Part shown: positions 20,133 through 28,523 of the stretch, one piece after another
Position numbering within the stretch: the first letter of the stretch is position 1
How the letters are laid out: each line of letters opens with the position of its first letter
Assembly: GCF_021310995.1 (NCBI RefSeq)
Contig: NZ_CP054150.1
Location: 1,550,001 to 1,614,000 of the forward strand
Direction: 5' to 3'
DNA: 64,000 nt
Source: Agrobacterium vaccinii
GTDB lineage: Bacteria > Pseudomonadota > Alphaproteobacteria > Rhizobiales > Rhizobiaceae
Made by a program: the position numbers and the translations under genes
Notes under the pieces: generated by a model
Told to the model about the DNA's origin: nothing
Databases searched by the model: none
What the model saw: only the letters and a program-made list of their open reading frames with translations

Positions 20133-21101
20133 ATGAGTGAAGTCCCTGTAACGCCCACGGAACTTAAGACAAAGGGCAGGATCGGCGCGCTCGATACGCT
20201 GCGCGGCTTTGCGCTGATTGCCATGGCGAGCTACCATTTTACCTGGGATCTGGAGATGTTCGGATATCTCGATCCAGGCACGGCGACCCAAGGGTGGTGG
20301 CGGCTTTACGCCCGCGCAATCGCGAGTTCGTTCCTGTTTCTTGCCGGTTTCAGCCTTTACCTTGCCCATAGGCGCGGCGTTCACTGGCCGTCCTTCGGCA
20401 AACGTTTTGCGATGGTGGCAGGCGCGGCTCTTCTGATTTCCGTCGCGACCTATTTTGCCGTACCGGATGGCTGGATATTCTTCGGTATCTTGCACAATAT
20501 CGCAGCCGCCAGTCTGATTGGCTTGCTGTTTTTGCGGCTTCCGTTTGTCGTAACGCTGGTTTTCGCCGCCCTTGCGCTGCTGGCACCTCGTTATCTCAGC
20601 TCGGATAGCTTCAACCCCATATGGCTGTCATGGATCGGCCTTTCGACCGTCCCTCCCCGGTCCAACGACTATGTTCCGCTCCTGCCGTTCCTCGCACCAT
20701 TTCTACTGGGACTTGCCGTTTCGCAATTCGTCACGCCACGTGGCTGGCTGGACCGTTTCAGAAAGCCCAGTGGACGCAAGAACGTCCTTGCCTTCTTCGG
20801 GCGTCACAGCCTGCTGTTTTACATTGTCCACCAGCCGATCCTGATCGGCATCGTCTATCTGGCATCCCTCATCGCCCCGCCACCGCCGGTCGATCAAGTC
20901 GAGGCATATAAGAAAAGCTGCGAGGCCAGCTGCATGCAGCAGCAGAACGGGCTGAAACTATGCCAGAGCTTCTGCGGATGTACGCTGGAAAAGCTTCAGG
21001 CGGAAAGCCTGTTCGACCCTATGATGGCCAACAGTCTCCAGCCTGAGCAGCAGTCGAAGATTGGCGAGATCGCCTCGCAATGCTCGAACCAGATCCAATA
21101 A
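20133..21101 (+). CDS. DUF1624 / heparan-alpha-glucosaminide N-acetyltransferase-like membrane protein with Cys-rich tail
   Basis: The 322-aa multipass membrane protein begins, after a short cytoplasmic stretch, with GALDTLRGFALIAMASYHF, the signature of the HGSNAT/YeiB-like acyltransferase group, whose His is the presumed catalytic residue. About seven hydrophobic segments run to residue 255. A tail of some 60 residues follows with CEASC, LCQSFCGC and a last QC: seven Cys in a soluble region. This extension is not part of the usual domain. The ATG at 20133 follows an AAGGACGG ribosome site. The acyl donor and acceptor are unknown. Confidence 0.8.
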   Translation: MSEVPVTPTELKTKGRIGALDTLRGFALIAMASYHFTWDLEMFGYLDPGTATQGWWRLYARAIASSFLFLAGFSLYLAHRRGVHWPSFGKRFAMVAGAALLISVATYFAVPDGWIFFGILHNIAAASLIGLLFLRLPFVVTLVFAALALLAPRYLSSDSFNPIWLSWIGLSTVPPRSNDYVPLLPFLAPFLLGLAVSQFVTPRGWLDRFRKPSGRKNVLAFFGRHSLLFYIVHQPILIGIVYLASLIAPPPPVDQVEAYKKSCEASCMQQQNGLKLCQSFCGCTLEKLQAESLFDPMMANSLQPEQQSKIGEIASQCSNQIQ

Positions 21102-21104
21102 GGA

Positions 21105-21533
21105 TCAGGTGCCGACGCCGATTTCGGCGAGCCGCGTGAGGCAGGCCTCTTCGACATTGTCGAGCTCCGCCAAGGTTTCCTCAATGTCCTTGCGCTTCTG
21201 ACGGAGATCAGCGCGCTTCTCATCGACCTTCTTCATCAACAGAACGAGCTGCCCGGACTCACCCGGCGGCTCCTTGTAGACCTGAATGATTTCGCGAATT
21301 TCAGCGATGGTGAAGCCGATGCGGCGACCGCGCAGAATTTCCTGAATGAGCCTGCGGTCTGCCATGCGAAACAGCCGCGTGCGGCCCCGCCGCTCAGGAT
21401 GGATCAAGCCCTCATCCTCATAGAAGCGGAGTGTGCGGGTAGAGACCCCAAATTCGCGTGTCAGTTCCGTGATGCTATAATACTTGTTCAAGGCTTCATC
21501 CGATTCTGGAGCATCGGACCGAAAATAACACAC
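21105..21533 (-). CDS. MerR-family transcriptional regulator
   Basis: The roughly 128-142-aa regulator has an N-terminal winged helix-turn-helix, YYSITELTREFGVSTRTLR followed by FYEDEGLIHPERRGRTR. The recognition region continues to ILRGRRIGFTIAEIREII, and a coiled-coil dimerisation helix fills the C-terminal third. There is no metal-binding Cys pattern, so an organic or redox signal is more likely than a metal. The start is uncertain: the GTG at 21533 and a TTG at 21491 (giving NKYYSITEL near the N-terminus) both lack a strong ribosome site. Its target is not apparent from neighbours. Confidence 0.85.
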   Translation of the reverse strand: MCYFRSDAPESDEALNKYYSITELTREFGVSTRTLRFYEDEGLIHPERRGRTRLFRMADRRLIQEILRGRRIGFTIAEIREIIQVYKEPPGESGQLVLLMKKVDEKRADLRQKRKDIEETLAELDNVEEACLTRLAEIGVGT

Positions 21534-21656
21534 GGTTTTCGGAATATCCGTTGCTCAAACAACAAGATAGAATGACGAAGCGTTCCGCGCCTGCCAGTTT
21601 TATCTTTTAGCAATTCAATATGATTGACCTTCACGTAAAAGTCAATTTTGAAGCCA

Positions 21657-23084
21657 TCAGATGGAAACGCCGAACCACCAGGTCGCGAGGCCAAGGAACG
21701 AAAAGAAACCGACGATGTCGGTAACAGCGGTCACGAAGACAGCCGATGACACCGCAGGGTCCGCGCCAAATTTATCCAGCAGCAATGGGATGATGATGCC
21801 GGCGATCGCTGCGGCGAACATGTTGATCAGCATGGCTGTCGCAATGATACCGCCCAGATTGACATCATTGAACCAGAGGCCAGCGATAACGCCGATCGCG
21901 CAACCGAACAGCGCGCCGTTGAGCAAACCCACACCAGCTTCACGCCGGATAATTCGGGCGGCATTGTGAATATCGAGATTCTTGGTGGCGAGCGCGCGCA
22001 CCGAAACCGTCATGGTCTGCGAGCCTGCATTGCCGCCCATTCCAGCCACGATCGGCATCAAAACGGCCAACGCCACGATCTGCTCGATCGTCGCATCGAA
22101 GAGCCCGATGACGGAAGCAGCCATGAAAGCCGTGATGAGATTGACCGCTAGCCACGGCACACGTGAACGGGATGTCACCGCGATGGAGTCGGACAGTTCT
22201 TCGTCACCCACACCGCCCAAGCGCAGCAAGTCTTCCTCGGCTTCTTCCTGAATAACGTCGACAACGTCATCGATCGTGAGCACGCCGACGAGGCGACCGT
22301 TGTCGTCAACCACAGCTGCGGACAGCAAGTCGTACTGCTCGAAAAGCTGCGCCGCCTCCTCCTGGTCCATCTCGGCTGCAATCGGATGGTTAGTCTCGTG
22401 CATGATCGATTCGACCTTCACCTGCCGCTTGGAGCGCAGCAAACGGTCGAGATCAAGCGCGCCAACCAGCTTGAAGGTGGGGTCGACGACGAAGATTTGG
22501 GAAAAGGATTCGGGTAGTTCTTCCTCTTCACGCATGTAATCGATGGTTTGGCCGACCGTCCAGAAGGGCGGCACGGCCACGAATTCCGTCTGCATACGGC
22601 GACCAGCCGAGCTTTCGGGGTAATCCAGCGCACGCAGCAACCTGACACGCTCGGTAAATGGCATCTGCGCAAGAATGTCCTCGCGGTCTTCGCGGTCCAT
22701 GTCTTCGAGAATGTAAACGGCGTCGTCCGAATCCATTTCGCCGATACCGGCAGCGATCTGGTCGTTCGGCATCTGCTCGACGATATCGAGGCGGATAGCT
22801 TCATCCACCTCGGTCAGCGCAGTCATGTCGAAATCGGCACCCAGCAGACGCACCATGGCGTGACGCTGGTCAGGCTGGATGGATTCGAGCAGGTCACCCA
22901 GCTCGGATTCGTGCAGCCGCGCTACGTTCTGACGCAGAAACAGGACGTCGCGGTCGCCGATGGCCGCGCCCACCATTGCGAGGAAATCCGACCGGATAGA
23001 GCCGTCCTCGGAATAGATGTCCGCCATGATCTCGGGCCTTTTGGCATCTTCCGGCACGGGATGATGGTGGTCGGATTGCGTCAA
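21657..23084 (-). CDS. mgtE: Magnesium transporter MgtE
   Basis: This is a gated Mg2+ channel of the inner membrane. The 475 aa match the family. An N-terminal helical MgtE_N domain (about 30-145) is followed by two CBS domains (about 150-280, with SIMHETNHPIAAEMDQEEAAQ) and a plug helix. Five transmembrane helices fill residues 300-475. The pore helices contain PIVAGMGGNAGSQTMT, and the GMGGNAGSQ segment is the ion-path signature. The CBS and N domains close the channel when cytosolic Mg2+ is high. It stands alone; no M-box riboswitch is evident in the 310 bp upstream. Confidence 0.95.
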   Translation of the reverse strand: MTQSDHHHPVPEDAKRPEIMADIYSEDGSIRSDFLAMVGAAIGDRDVLFLRQNVARLHESELGDLLESIQPDQRHAMVRLLGADFDMTALTEVDEAIRLDIVEQMPNDQIAAGIGEMDSDDAVYILEDMDREDREDILAQMPFTERVRLLRALDYPESSAGRRMQTEFVAVPPFWTVGQTIDYMREEEELPESFSQIFVVDPTFKLVGALDLDRLLRSKRQVKVESIMHETNHPIAAEMDQEEAAQLFEQYDLLSAAVVDDNGRLVGVLTIDDVVDVIQEEAEEDLLRLGGVGDEELSDSIAVTSRSRVPWLAVNLITAFMAASVIGLFDATIEQIVALAVLMPIVAGMGGNAGSQTMTVSVRALATKNLDIHNAARIIRREAGVGLLNGALFGCAIGVIAGLWFNDVNLGGIIATAMLINMFAAAIAGIIIPLLLDKFGADPAVSSAVFVTAVTDIVGFFSFLGLATWWFGVSI

Positions 23085-23396
23085 GTTGCGCCCCTTTTTC
23101 CGGTTGATTTGCCTGCTTCGCGAAGGGCTGGAGAATGGCTGTTAAAAGCACAATGTCAACAACAGGATAGGACAAAATAAGTTGCATTTTGCCCGCTGCT
23201 TTCGCCCCCGGCGTGAGACGATGCATTAACCGCAGCCTAACACTATCGCCGAATTGATCGCCCTGCCCGTGTGGTTATGAAGTTACGAGTTGACATATGC
23301 CAGTTATGCAGGAATCTGAAGCAAAGTGCCGAAAATATAACCGCCGGGATGGCACCCGGACGAGCGGCAAATAACAAATCGGAAAGAGACCTTATA

Positions 23397-25703
23397 ATGG
23401 GCAAGATGGATTTCATCGGAAAGGCTTCCAGCGCGGCTGGCGGCTGGGGTGCACTCAAGAGCGTGGGCAAGCGCCTGCTGGAATCGGGTGCTCCGATTTC
23501 CGGTGCCAGAACCCTGCTCAAGGCCAATCAGCCGGACGGTTTCGATTGTCCCGGCTGCGCATGGGGTGACCCGGAGCACGGCTCCTCCTTCGAGTTCTGC
23601 GAAAACGGCGTGAAGGCCGTGGCATGGGAAGCGACTGAAGCGCGCGTTCCACCGGACTTCTTTGCCAGCCACACGGTGTCCGAACTCCGCACCTGGTCGG
23701 ATTACAGCCTCGAAAAGCAGGGCCGCCTGACGGACCCATTGCGCTACGACCGCGCGACAGACAAATATCTGCCCGTTTCCTGGGACGATGCCTTTGCTGA
23801 AATCGGCGGCGTTCTGAAGAGTCTCGACAGCCCTGATCGCGCCGAGTTCTACACCTCAGGTCGCGCTTCCAACGAGGCAGCCTTCATCTACCAGTTGATG
23901 GTTCGTCTCTACGGCACCAACAATTTCCCTGACTGTTCCAACATGTGCCATGAGGCAAGCGGCGTTGGCCTCAAGGCCTCCGTCGGCGTCGGCAAGGGTA
24001 CGGTTCTGTTGGAGGATTTCGAGAAGGCGGATGCCATTTTCGTCATCGGCCAAAACCCCGGCACCAACCATCCGCGCATGCTGGGTGACCTGCGCCGTGC
24101 GGCCCTTCGTGGCGCGCGCATCGCGGTCTTCAACCCGATCCGCGAAAAGGGTCTGGAACGCTTCACCGATCCGCAGGACAAGATCGAAATGATCACCGGC
24201 GGCAACACCAAGATTGCCACCAACTATTACCAGCCACGTCAGGGCGGCGACATGGCCGCGGTGCGCGGCATGAGCAAGGCGGTGTTTGCGGCTGATGACG
24301 CAGCTCGCGCGGCTGGCAAGCCTGCGGTCATCGACTATGATTTCCTTGCCGAACATGCGGTGGAGTTCGACGCTTACAAAGCTACCGTAGAGGCGACGAG
24401 CTGGGAAGAAATCCTCGACCAGTCCGGCCTGACCCGCGAGCAGATCGAAGAAGCCGCTGGTATCTACATGGCGTCGAATGCCGTGATCGCGACTTGGGCC
24501 ATGGGCATTACCCAGCACAAGCACTCGGTCATTACTATCAGAGAAATCACCAATTTCATGCTGCTGCGCGGCAATATCGGCCGTCCTGGCGCGGGCCTCT
24601 GCCCGGTGCGTGGCCACTCCAACGTTCAAGGCGACCGCACGGTTGGTATCGACGAGAAGGCCCCGCCTGCCCTGCTCGATGCGCTGGAAAAGGAACTTGG
24701 CGTGCCAATGCCGCGTAACCGTGGCCACAACACGGTTGAAGCCATCAGCGCCATGCTGGATGGCAAGGCACAGGCCTTCATCGCGCTGGGCGGCAACTTC
24801 CTGCGCGCCACACCGGACAGCCCGCTGATCATCAAGGCGTTCGAAAAGCAGAAGCTGACGGTCAACATCGCCACCAAGCTCAATCATTCGCATCTGGTAC
24901 CCGGCGAAACATCCTTCATCCTGCCCTGCCTTGGCCGCACCGAAATCGACCGCAACTCGCAGGGTAAGTCGCAAATCGTGACCGTGGAAGATTCCATGAG
25001 CATGGTGCACGGCTCTGGTGGTATCAACGAGCCCGCGTCGCCGGAACTGCGCTCGGAAGTCGCCATCATCGCCGGTATTGCGGCAGCCACGCTCGGCAAC
25101 GAGCACGTTCAGTGGGCGAAGCTGGCCGACGATTACGACCTGATCCGCGATATGATCTCTCGCGTGCTGCCAGGCTTCCACGAATTCAACGAGCGTGTGC
25201 GCGTGCCGCGTGGCTTCCATCTCCGCAATGCTGCGGCAGAAAGAGAGTGGAATACGCCTGCCAAGAAGGCCACCTTCTTTACGGGCGCCCTGCCTGAAAA
25301 GACCGACCATCAGGAAGCGCTTTCCAAAACTGGCATCTTCGTTCTGCAGACCTTCCGCAGCCACGATCAGTACAACACCACGATCTACGGCATGGATGAC
25401 CGCTATCGCGGCGTCTATGGCGAGCGGCAGGTGATTTTCATGAACCCGAAGGACATGGAAAAGCTGGGTGCGCATGCCAAGCAGCGTGTGGATGTCATCG
25501 GTGAATATGGCGACGGCGTCGAGCGCATTGCGGAAAACTTCCGCCTCGTGCCCTACAACATTCCAGAAGGCAGCGTCGGTGGCTATTACCCGGAACTGAA
25601 CGTTCTCGTGCCGTTGCACAGCTATGGCGAAGGCAGCTTCACGCCGACATCGAAATCCGTTCTGGTCTCGGTTCGCCTGCGCACAGAGGCAGAGGCCGCC
25701 TGA
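23397..25703 (+). CDS. FdhF/YdeP-family molybdopterin oxidoreductase
   Basis: The 768-aa protein belongs to the molybdopterin-guanine-dinucleotide oxidoreductases related to formate dehydrogenase H and YdeP. The N-terminus has FDCPGCAWGDPE and FEFCENG, a shortened iron-sulphur cysteine set. NNFPDCSNMCHEASG places a Cys where FdhF has its Mo-ligand selenocysteine. YdeP-type proteins are implicated in acid resistance and formate metabolism, but the substrate is not settled. The ATG at 23397 follows a GGAAAGAG site; an upstream in-frame extension lacks one. It overlaps the next gene by one base (TGATG), so the two are coupled. Confidence 0.88.
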   Translation: MGKMDFIGKASSAAGGWGALKSVGKRLLESGAPISGARTLLKANQPDGFDCPGCAWGDPEHGSSFEFCENGVKAVAWEATEARVPPDFFASHTVSELRTWSDYSLEKQGRLTDPLRYDRATDKYLPVSWDDAFAEIGGVLKSLDSPDRAEFYTSGRASNEAAFIYQLMVRLYGTNNFPDCSNMCHEASGVGLKASVGVGKGTVLLEDFEKADAIFVIGQNPGTNHPRMLGDLRRAALRGARIAVFNPIREKGLERFTDPQDKIEMITGGNTKIATNYYQPRQGGDMAAVRGMSKAVFAADDAARAAGKPAVIDYDFLAEHAVEFDAYKATVEATSWEEILDQSGLTREQIEEAAGIYMASNAVIATWAMGITQHKHSVITIREITNFMLLRGNIGRPGAGLCPVRGHSNVQGDRTVGIDEKAPPALLDALEKELGVPMPRNRGHNTVEAISAMLDGKAQAFIALGGNFLRATPDSPLIIKAFEKQKLTVNIATKLNHSHLVPGETSFILPCLGRTEIDRNSQGKSQIVTVEDSMSMVHGSGGINEPASPELRSEVAIIAGIAAATLGNEHVQWAKLADDYDLIRDMISRVLPGFHEFNERVRVPRGFHLRNAAAEREWNTPAKKATFFTGALPEKTDHQEALSKTGIFVLQTFRSHDQYNTTIYGMDDRYRGVYGERQVIFMNPKDMEKLGAHAKQRVDVIGEYGDGVERIAENFRLVPYNIPEGSVGGYYPELNVLVPLHSYGEGSFTPTSKSVLVSVRLRTEAEAA

Positions 25704-26029
25704 TGAATGACGATCAATCCGCCGCGCGCTTTCTGGCCGTTGCGGAACAGATCAGCCAAACGGCCCCGGTTGCGCTCGACGCCACCGGGGCCGCGCTCGT
25801 TGCAGCGGTTCACCTTGGCATCGGCAATGACAGTCGCAGCCTTTCCAATAAGCTCGGCATTGCGCACGCCCTGGTGCTGCGGGAAATCAACGCGCTGTCT
25901 GGCCGCATGCTGACCATCGTCAAGCGCGATGCGCGCACGCAGCGAACATGGGTGGACCTTACGGATGAGGCATCGTCCCTTGCATCTGCCTCCCAAATCC
26001 TGCTTAAGAGCTCGCTTACAGCCGAATAG
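25703..26029 (+). CDS. Small protein coupled to the FdhF/YdeP oxidoreductase, winged-helix-like
   Basis: I do not recognise a named family with certainty. The 108-aa protein is mostly helical. A segment SLSNKLGIAHALVLREINAL followed by a basic strand (VKRDARTQRTWVDLT) resembles a MarR-like winged helix, with helix-turn-helix then wing. It begins on the last base of the oxidoreductase stop codon, which implies co-translation. It could be a regulator or a small partner of that enzyme. No Cys or metal motif is present. Confidence 0.7.
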   Translation: MNDDQSAARFLAVAEQISQTAPVALDATGAALVAAVHLGIGNDSRSLSNKLGIAHALVLREINALSGRMLTIVKRDARTQRTWVDLTDEASSLASASQILLKSSLTAE

Positions 26030-26046
26030 AATAAATGGAACGTCCC

Positions 26047-26538
26047 ATGCCAACTCGTTCTATCGTGTTCTACCCGCATCCGGCGCTTGGCTCCTATTGC
26101 GAGCCTGTGACTGAGTTCGGGCCCGAACTCGCGCAACTCGCACAGGATCTGGTGGAAACGATGCGCGCCGCCCCCGGCGTCGGCATCACTGCCGCGCATG
26201 TCGGCGTGCTGCAACGCCTCTTCGTGCTGGAGCTGAAACCGGGTGATGTTAGAATCTACGTCAATTCAGAGATTCTGGACACATCTGATGAAACCATGCG
26301 CCACGTCGAAGGCAGCGTATCCATGCCGGGCTTTACCGAAGAGGTAGAGCGCCCCTCCAAGGTGACGCTGCGTTTTCAGGATGTCTCCGGCCAGTGGCAC
26401 GAAGAGCAGGCGGAGGGTTTCAACGCCATCTGCATCCAGCACGAGATCGACCAGTTGAACGGCATGTTCTGGCTCAAGCGCCTGTCGAAACTCAAGCGCG
26501 ATCGCTTGATCCGTAAATGGGAAAAGGCACAGCGCTGA
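26047..26538 (+). CDS. Peptide deformylase-like protein with altered metal site
   Basis: The 163-aa protein clearly has the deformylase fold. However, the three diagnostic motifs are changed. Motif 1 is GVGITAAHVG (Gln replaced by His), motif 2 is EGSVSMPG (metal-ligand Cys replaced by Ser), and motif 3 is QHEIDQLNG (second metal-ligand His replaced by Gln). The codons agree (GGC AGC; GAC CAG). Only the first His and the catalytic Glu remain of the HExxH set, so normal Fe/Zn binding is unlikely. It follows the oxidoreductase pair by 17 bp. The ATG at 26047 is preferred over 26035 because of a GGAACG site. True Def is expected elsewhere in the genome. Confidence 0.88.
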   Translation: MPTRSIVFYPHPALGSYCEPVTEFGPELAQLAQDLVETMRAAPGVGITAAHVGVLQRLFVLELKPGDVRIYVNSEILDTSDETMRHVEGSVSMPGFTEEVERPSKVTLRFQDVSGQWHEEQAEGFNAICIQHEIDQLNGMFWLKRLSKLKRDRLIRKWEKAQR

Positions 26539-26967
26539 TTATTCGACGGAGAGACCGAACGCGGCGTCACCACGCAACGTGTTGCTGACGGTGCAAATCT
26601 CCTCGGCCTGATGAGCGATAGCCTGTTTCGTCTGCGCATCGAAATCGCCGATGATCTTAAGGCGCATCTCGAAATGCGTGACCCGTGCCGGCTCCCCCTC
26701 GGACTTCTCGCCGGTTACCCGCGCCTCCACGCTTTCGAAACGGTCTAGCATCCCCATGCGGCTGGCCGCGATGCGAGCGCTCAGCACCAGACAGGCGGCG
26801 AGCGAGGAGTAAAGCAGGTCGAGCGGATTGAAACCGGGCTCGGACGCAGCCGTGACGACGGCGAGTGCACCGCCGGTCGGCGTTGCGATCTGCGGGTGAC
26901 CGTTGCGCCCCAATGTTGCGGTAGCACCGGTCTCGCGCTTCTTTACCCTGACTTCGCTCACGCCCAT
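26539..26967 (-). CDS. OsmC-family protein
   Basis: The 142-aa member of the OsmC/Ohr superfamily of thiol-dependent peroxidases has both conserved Cys: one in SLAACLVLSARI and one in EICTVSNTLR. A Gly-rich start (GGALAVVTAASEPGFNPLDLL) matches the dimer interface. It probably detoxifies organic hydroperoxides, although sulphur-related roles are known for relatives. It converges on the deformylase-like gene with no space between the stops. Its own upstream region (about 120 bp) shows no obvious OhrR-type operator. Confidence 0.85.
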   Translation of the reverse strand: MGVSEVRVKKRETGATATLGRNGHPQIATPTGGALAVVTAASEPGFNPLDLLYSSLAACLVLSARIAASRMGMLDRFESVEARVTGEKSEGEPARVTHFEMRLKIIGDFDAQTKQAIAHQAEEICTVSNTLRGDAAFGLSVE

Positions 26968-27088
26968 TTCCTTAATTTCGAATTTTCAGAAATTACATTT
27001 TGCACAATGGAACCAAAATACCCGTTTGTGCTTTTACTCACGGAACGGTGATCGACCGTTACAGATTTATAAATAGGAGCTGGGACAT

Positions 27089-27256
27089 ATGGCTACAGGC
27101 GCACTCGTAAGTATTCTGATCACATTTCTGGTCATCGTACTCATTCTTTGGCTGATCAACCGCCTGCCCGTTGGCGGCAGCGCGAAGCAGATCGCACAGG
27201 TAATCGTAATCATCATCGGTATTATTTCCCTGCTGAAGTATCTCGCAGTGTTCTAA
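27089..27256 (+). CDS. Small Thivi_2564-type membrane protein
   Basis: A 55-codon gene with a strong TAGGAGC ribosome site encodes two hydrophobic helices. One is GALVSILITFLVIVLILWLI, followed by NRLPVGGSAKQIAQ and a second helix of Ile/Val/Leu. The NRLP-GG-KQI loop fits the Thivi_2564-type small membrane proteins. The function is unknown. It is flanked by a divergent OsmC gene and a strong hairpin terminator 25 bp after its stop, so it is probably a monocistronic transcript. Confidence 0.8.
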   Translation: MATGALVSILITFLVIVLILWLINRLPVGGSAKQIAQVIVIIIGIISLLKYLAVF

Positions 27257-27280
27257 GAACTATGGACTGACCGATATCAG

Positions 27281-27308
27281 GCCCGACTGGAGCTATCTCC
27301 AGTCGGGC
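27281..27308. terminator. Bidirectional intrinsic terminator
   Basis: GCCCGACTGGAG and CTCCAGTCGGGC form a perfect 12-bp stem with a 4-nt loop, followed by TTTATTGTGCTTTT. It separates the 55-aa gene from the convergent TolB-like gene and can serve both. Confidence 0.85.
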
Positions 27309-27328
27309 TTTATTGTGCTTTTAGAACT

Positions 27329-28156
27329 CTATTCGGGAAAGTACCTGACATAGGCGAATTCATCACCATCAGGTGACCAATTGGGAGAATTCATTGTGCC
27401 CTGCCCGCCGAAGAGTTCGAAAAGCGTCTCCACATTGCTTCCATCCACATCCATCAGCCGCACTCTTACATCGAGATCGCGCGGATGATCGAAAACGTCG
27501 GCGTCGTAGGAAACGAACACCACCTTGTCACCCCTCGGTGACGGATGTGGAAACCAGTCGCCATATTGGCTGTCCGTGACGCGCTCGACCGCCGAGCCAT
27601 CCACACGCACGCGCCAGATCTGCATCAATCCCGTACGGCTGGAATTGAAATAAATCCACTGTCCATCCGCCGAATAATCGGGTCCGTCATTACGTCCCTC
27701 GCCGTGGGTCAGACGTGTCTCGGTCGCGGTCTCGACGTCCATCGAATAGATATCGAAAACCTGATCGCGAATGCCGCAATAGGCAAAGCTTTTGCCATCG
27801 GGAGACCAGCCATGCCAGTAGGACGGCAGATTATGCGTCATCAGCCTTGGCGCACCACCTTCAGAAGGCAGAAGGTAAATCGTGCTTTTGCCAAACTCCA
27901 CCTTGTCGGAAATAGCATAGAGCGAACCATCCGGCGAAATGCCGTGGTCGTTGTTGCACTCGCTCGCAAAACCCGTATCGAATTTCTTGACTGCTGCATC
28001 ACCAGTCAGTGACAGGCGGTAGAGCAACCCCTCGCTGTTCAGCAAAAGATACGTACCATCCGGCGACCAGTTGGGCGCTTCGAACAGTTCCGGTGTCTGC
28101 CAGACCACCCGGTTTTCCCGTGTGCGAATGTTGAAGATTTCAACGGAACTGCGCAT
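27329..28156 (-). CDS. TolB-like beta-propeller protein
   Basis: The 275-aa protein has repeated WSPDG and SPDGS/SADGQ blades (for example APNWSPDGTYLL, HGWSPDGKSFAY, PDYSADGQWIYF and SPNWSPDGDEFAY), the signature of PD40/TolB-type six-bladed propellers. Unlike TolB it has no signal peptide and no N-terminal TolB domain, so it is probably cytosolic. It is often annotated as a biopolymer-transport component, but a Tol role is unlikely. It starts 43 bp downstream of the next gene, so the leftward nadE, membrane protein and this gene could share a transcript. Confidence 0.8.
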   Translation of the reverse strand: MRSSVEIFNIRTRENRVVWQTPELFEAPNWSPDGTYLLLNSEGLLYRLSLTGDAAVKKFDTGFASECNNDHGISPDGSLYAISDKVEFGKSTIYLLPSEGGAPRLMTHNLPSYWHGWSPDGKSFAYCGIRDQVFDIYSMDVETATETRLTHGEGRNDGPDYSADGQWIYFNSSRTGLMQIWRVRVDGSAVERVTDSQYGDWFPHPSPRGDKVVFVSYDADVFDHPRDLDVRVRLMDVDGSNVETLFELFGGQGTMNSPNWSPDGDEFAYVRYFPE

Positions 28157-28199
28157 AAAACTCCTCGAAGTTCACTTTGCCTACCAGGCGGTGGCGACA

Positions 28200-28523
28200 T
28201 TATTTTTTCTGCGCATTTTCCATCCTCGCCCGCATTTTTCTGAAGATAGAGTGGGCCAGCATCGTGTAGCGAGCTTCATGAAGTTCTGCTGTAAAAGCAT
28301 ACGCCATGCTACAGACAAGCGTTACAAAAGCGACACCGACTATCTTGAGGCTCGCATCGAAAATCCCATAAATCCCCAAAGCAACTGCCGGAAGATAAAA
28401 TACGACATTGTATAATATGCGAGCCGAGGCAGAGACCTTATCCGATTGTAGCGACATGAGCTCGATATAGCGTCGCTCCTCGTCCGTAAACTCAATGTCT
28501 ATCGAGCGATTACTCTCCATCAT
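28200..28523 (-). CDS. Small two-helix membrane protein
   Basis: I do not recognise this 107-aa protein. It has a polar N-terminal 35 residues, then two hydrophobic segments (about residues 39-58 and 62-84, LYNVVFYLPAVALGIYGIF and VVAFVTLVCSMAYAF-like) and a basic C-terminus with RKMRARMENAQKK. Its start overlaps the nadE stop by 4 bp, so it is translationally coupled to NAD synthetase. Two consecutive ATG codons (28523 and 28520) are possible starts. Confidence 0.72.
   Translation of the reverse strand: MMESNRSIDIEFTDEERRYIELMSLQSDKVSASARILYNVVFYLPAVALGIYGIFDASLKIVGVAFVTLVCSMAYAFTAELHEARYTMLAHSIFRKMRARMENAQKK

Noticed and set aside
26539..27088. EcfG promoter upstream of the 55-aa membrane protein
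   Set aside because: GGAAC and CGTT are both present near 27000-27060, but the spacers are 9-10 bp, not the 16-17 bp the sigma factor requires.
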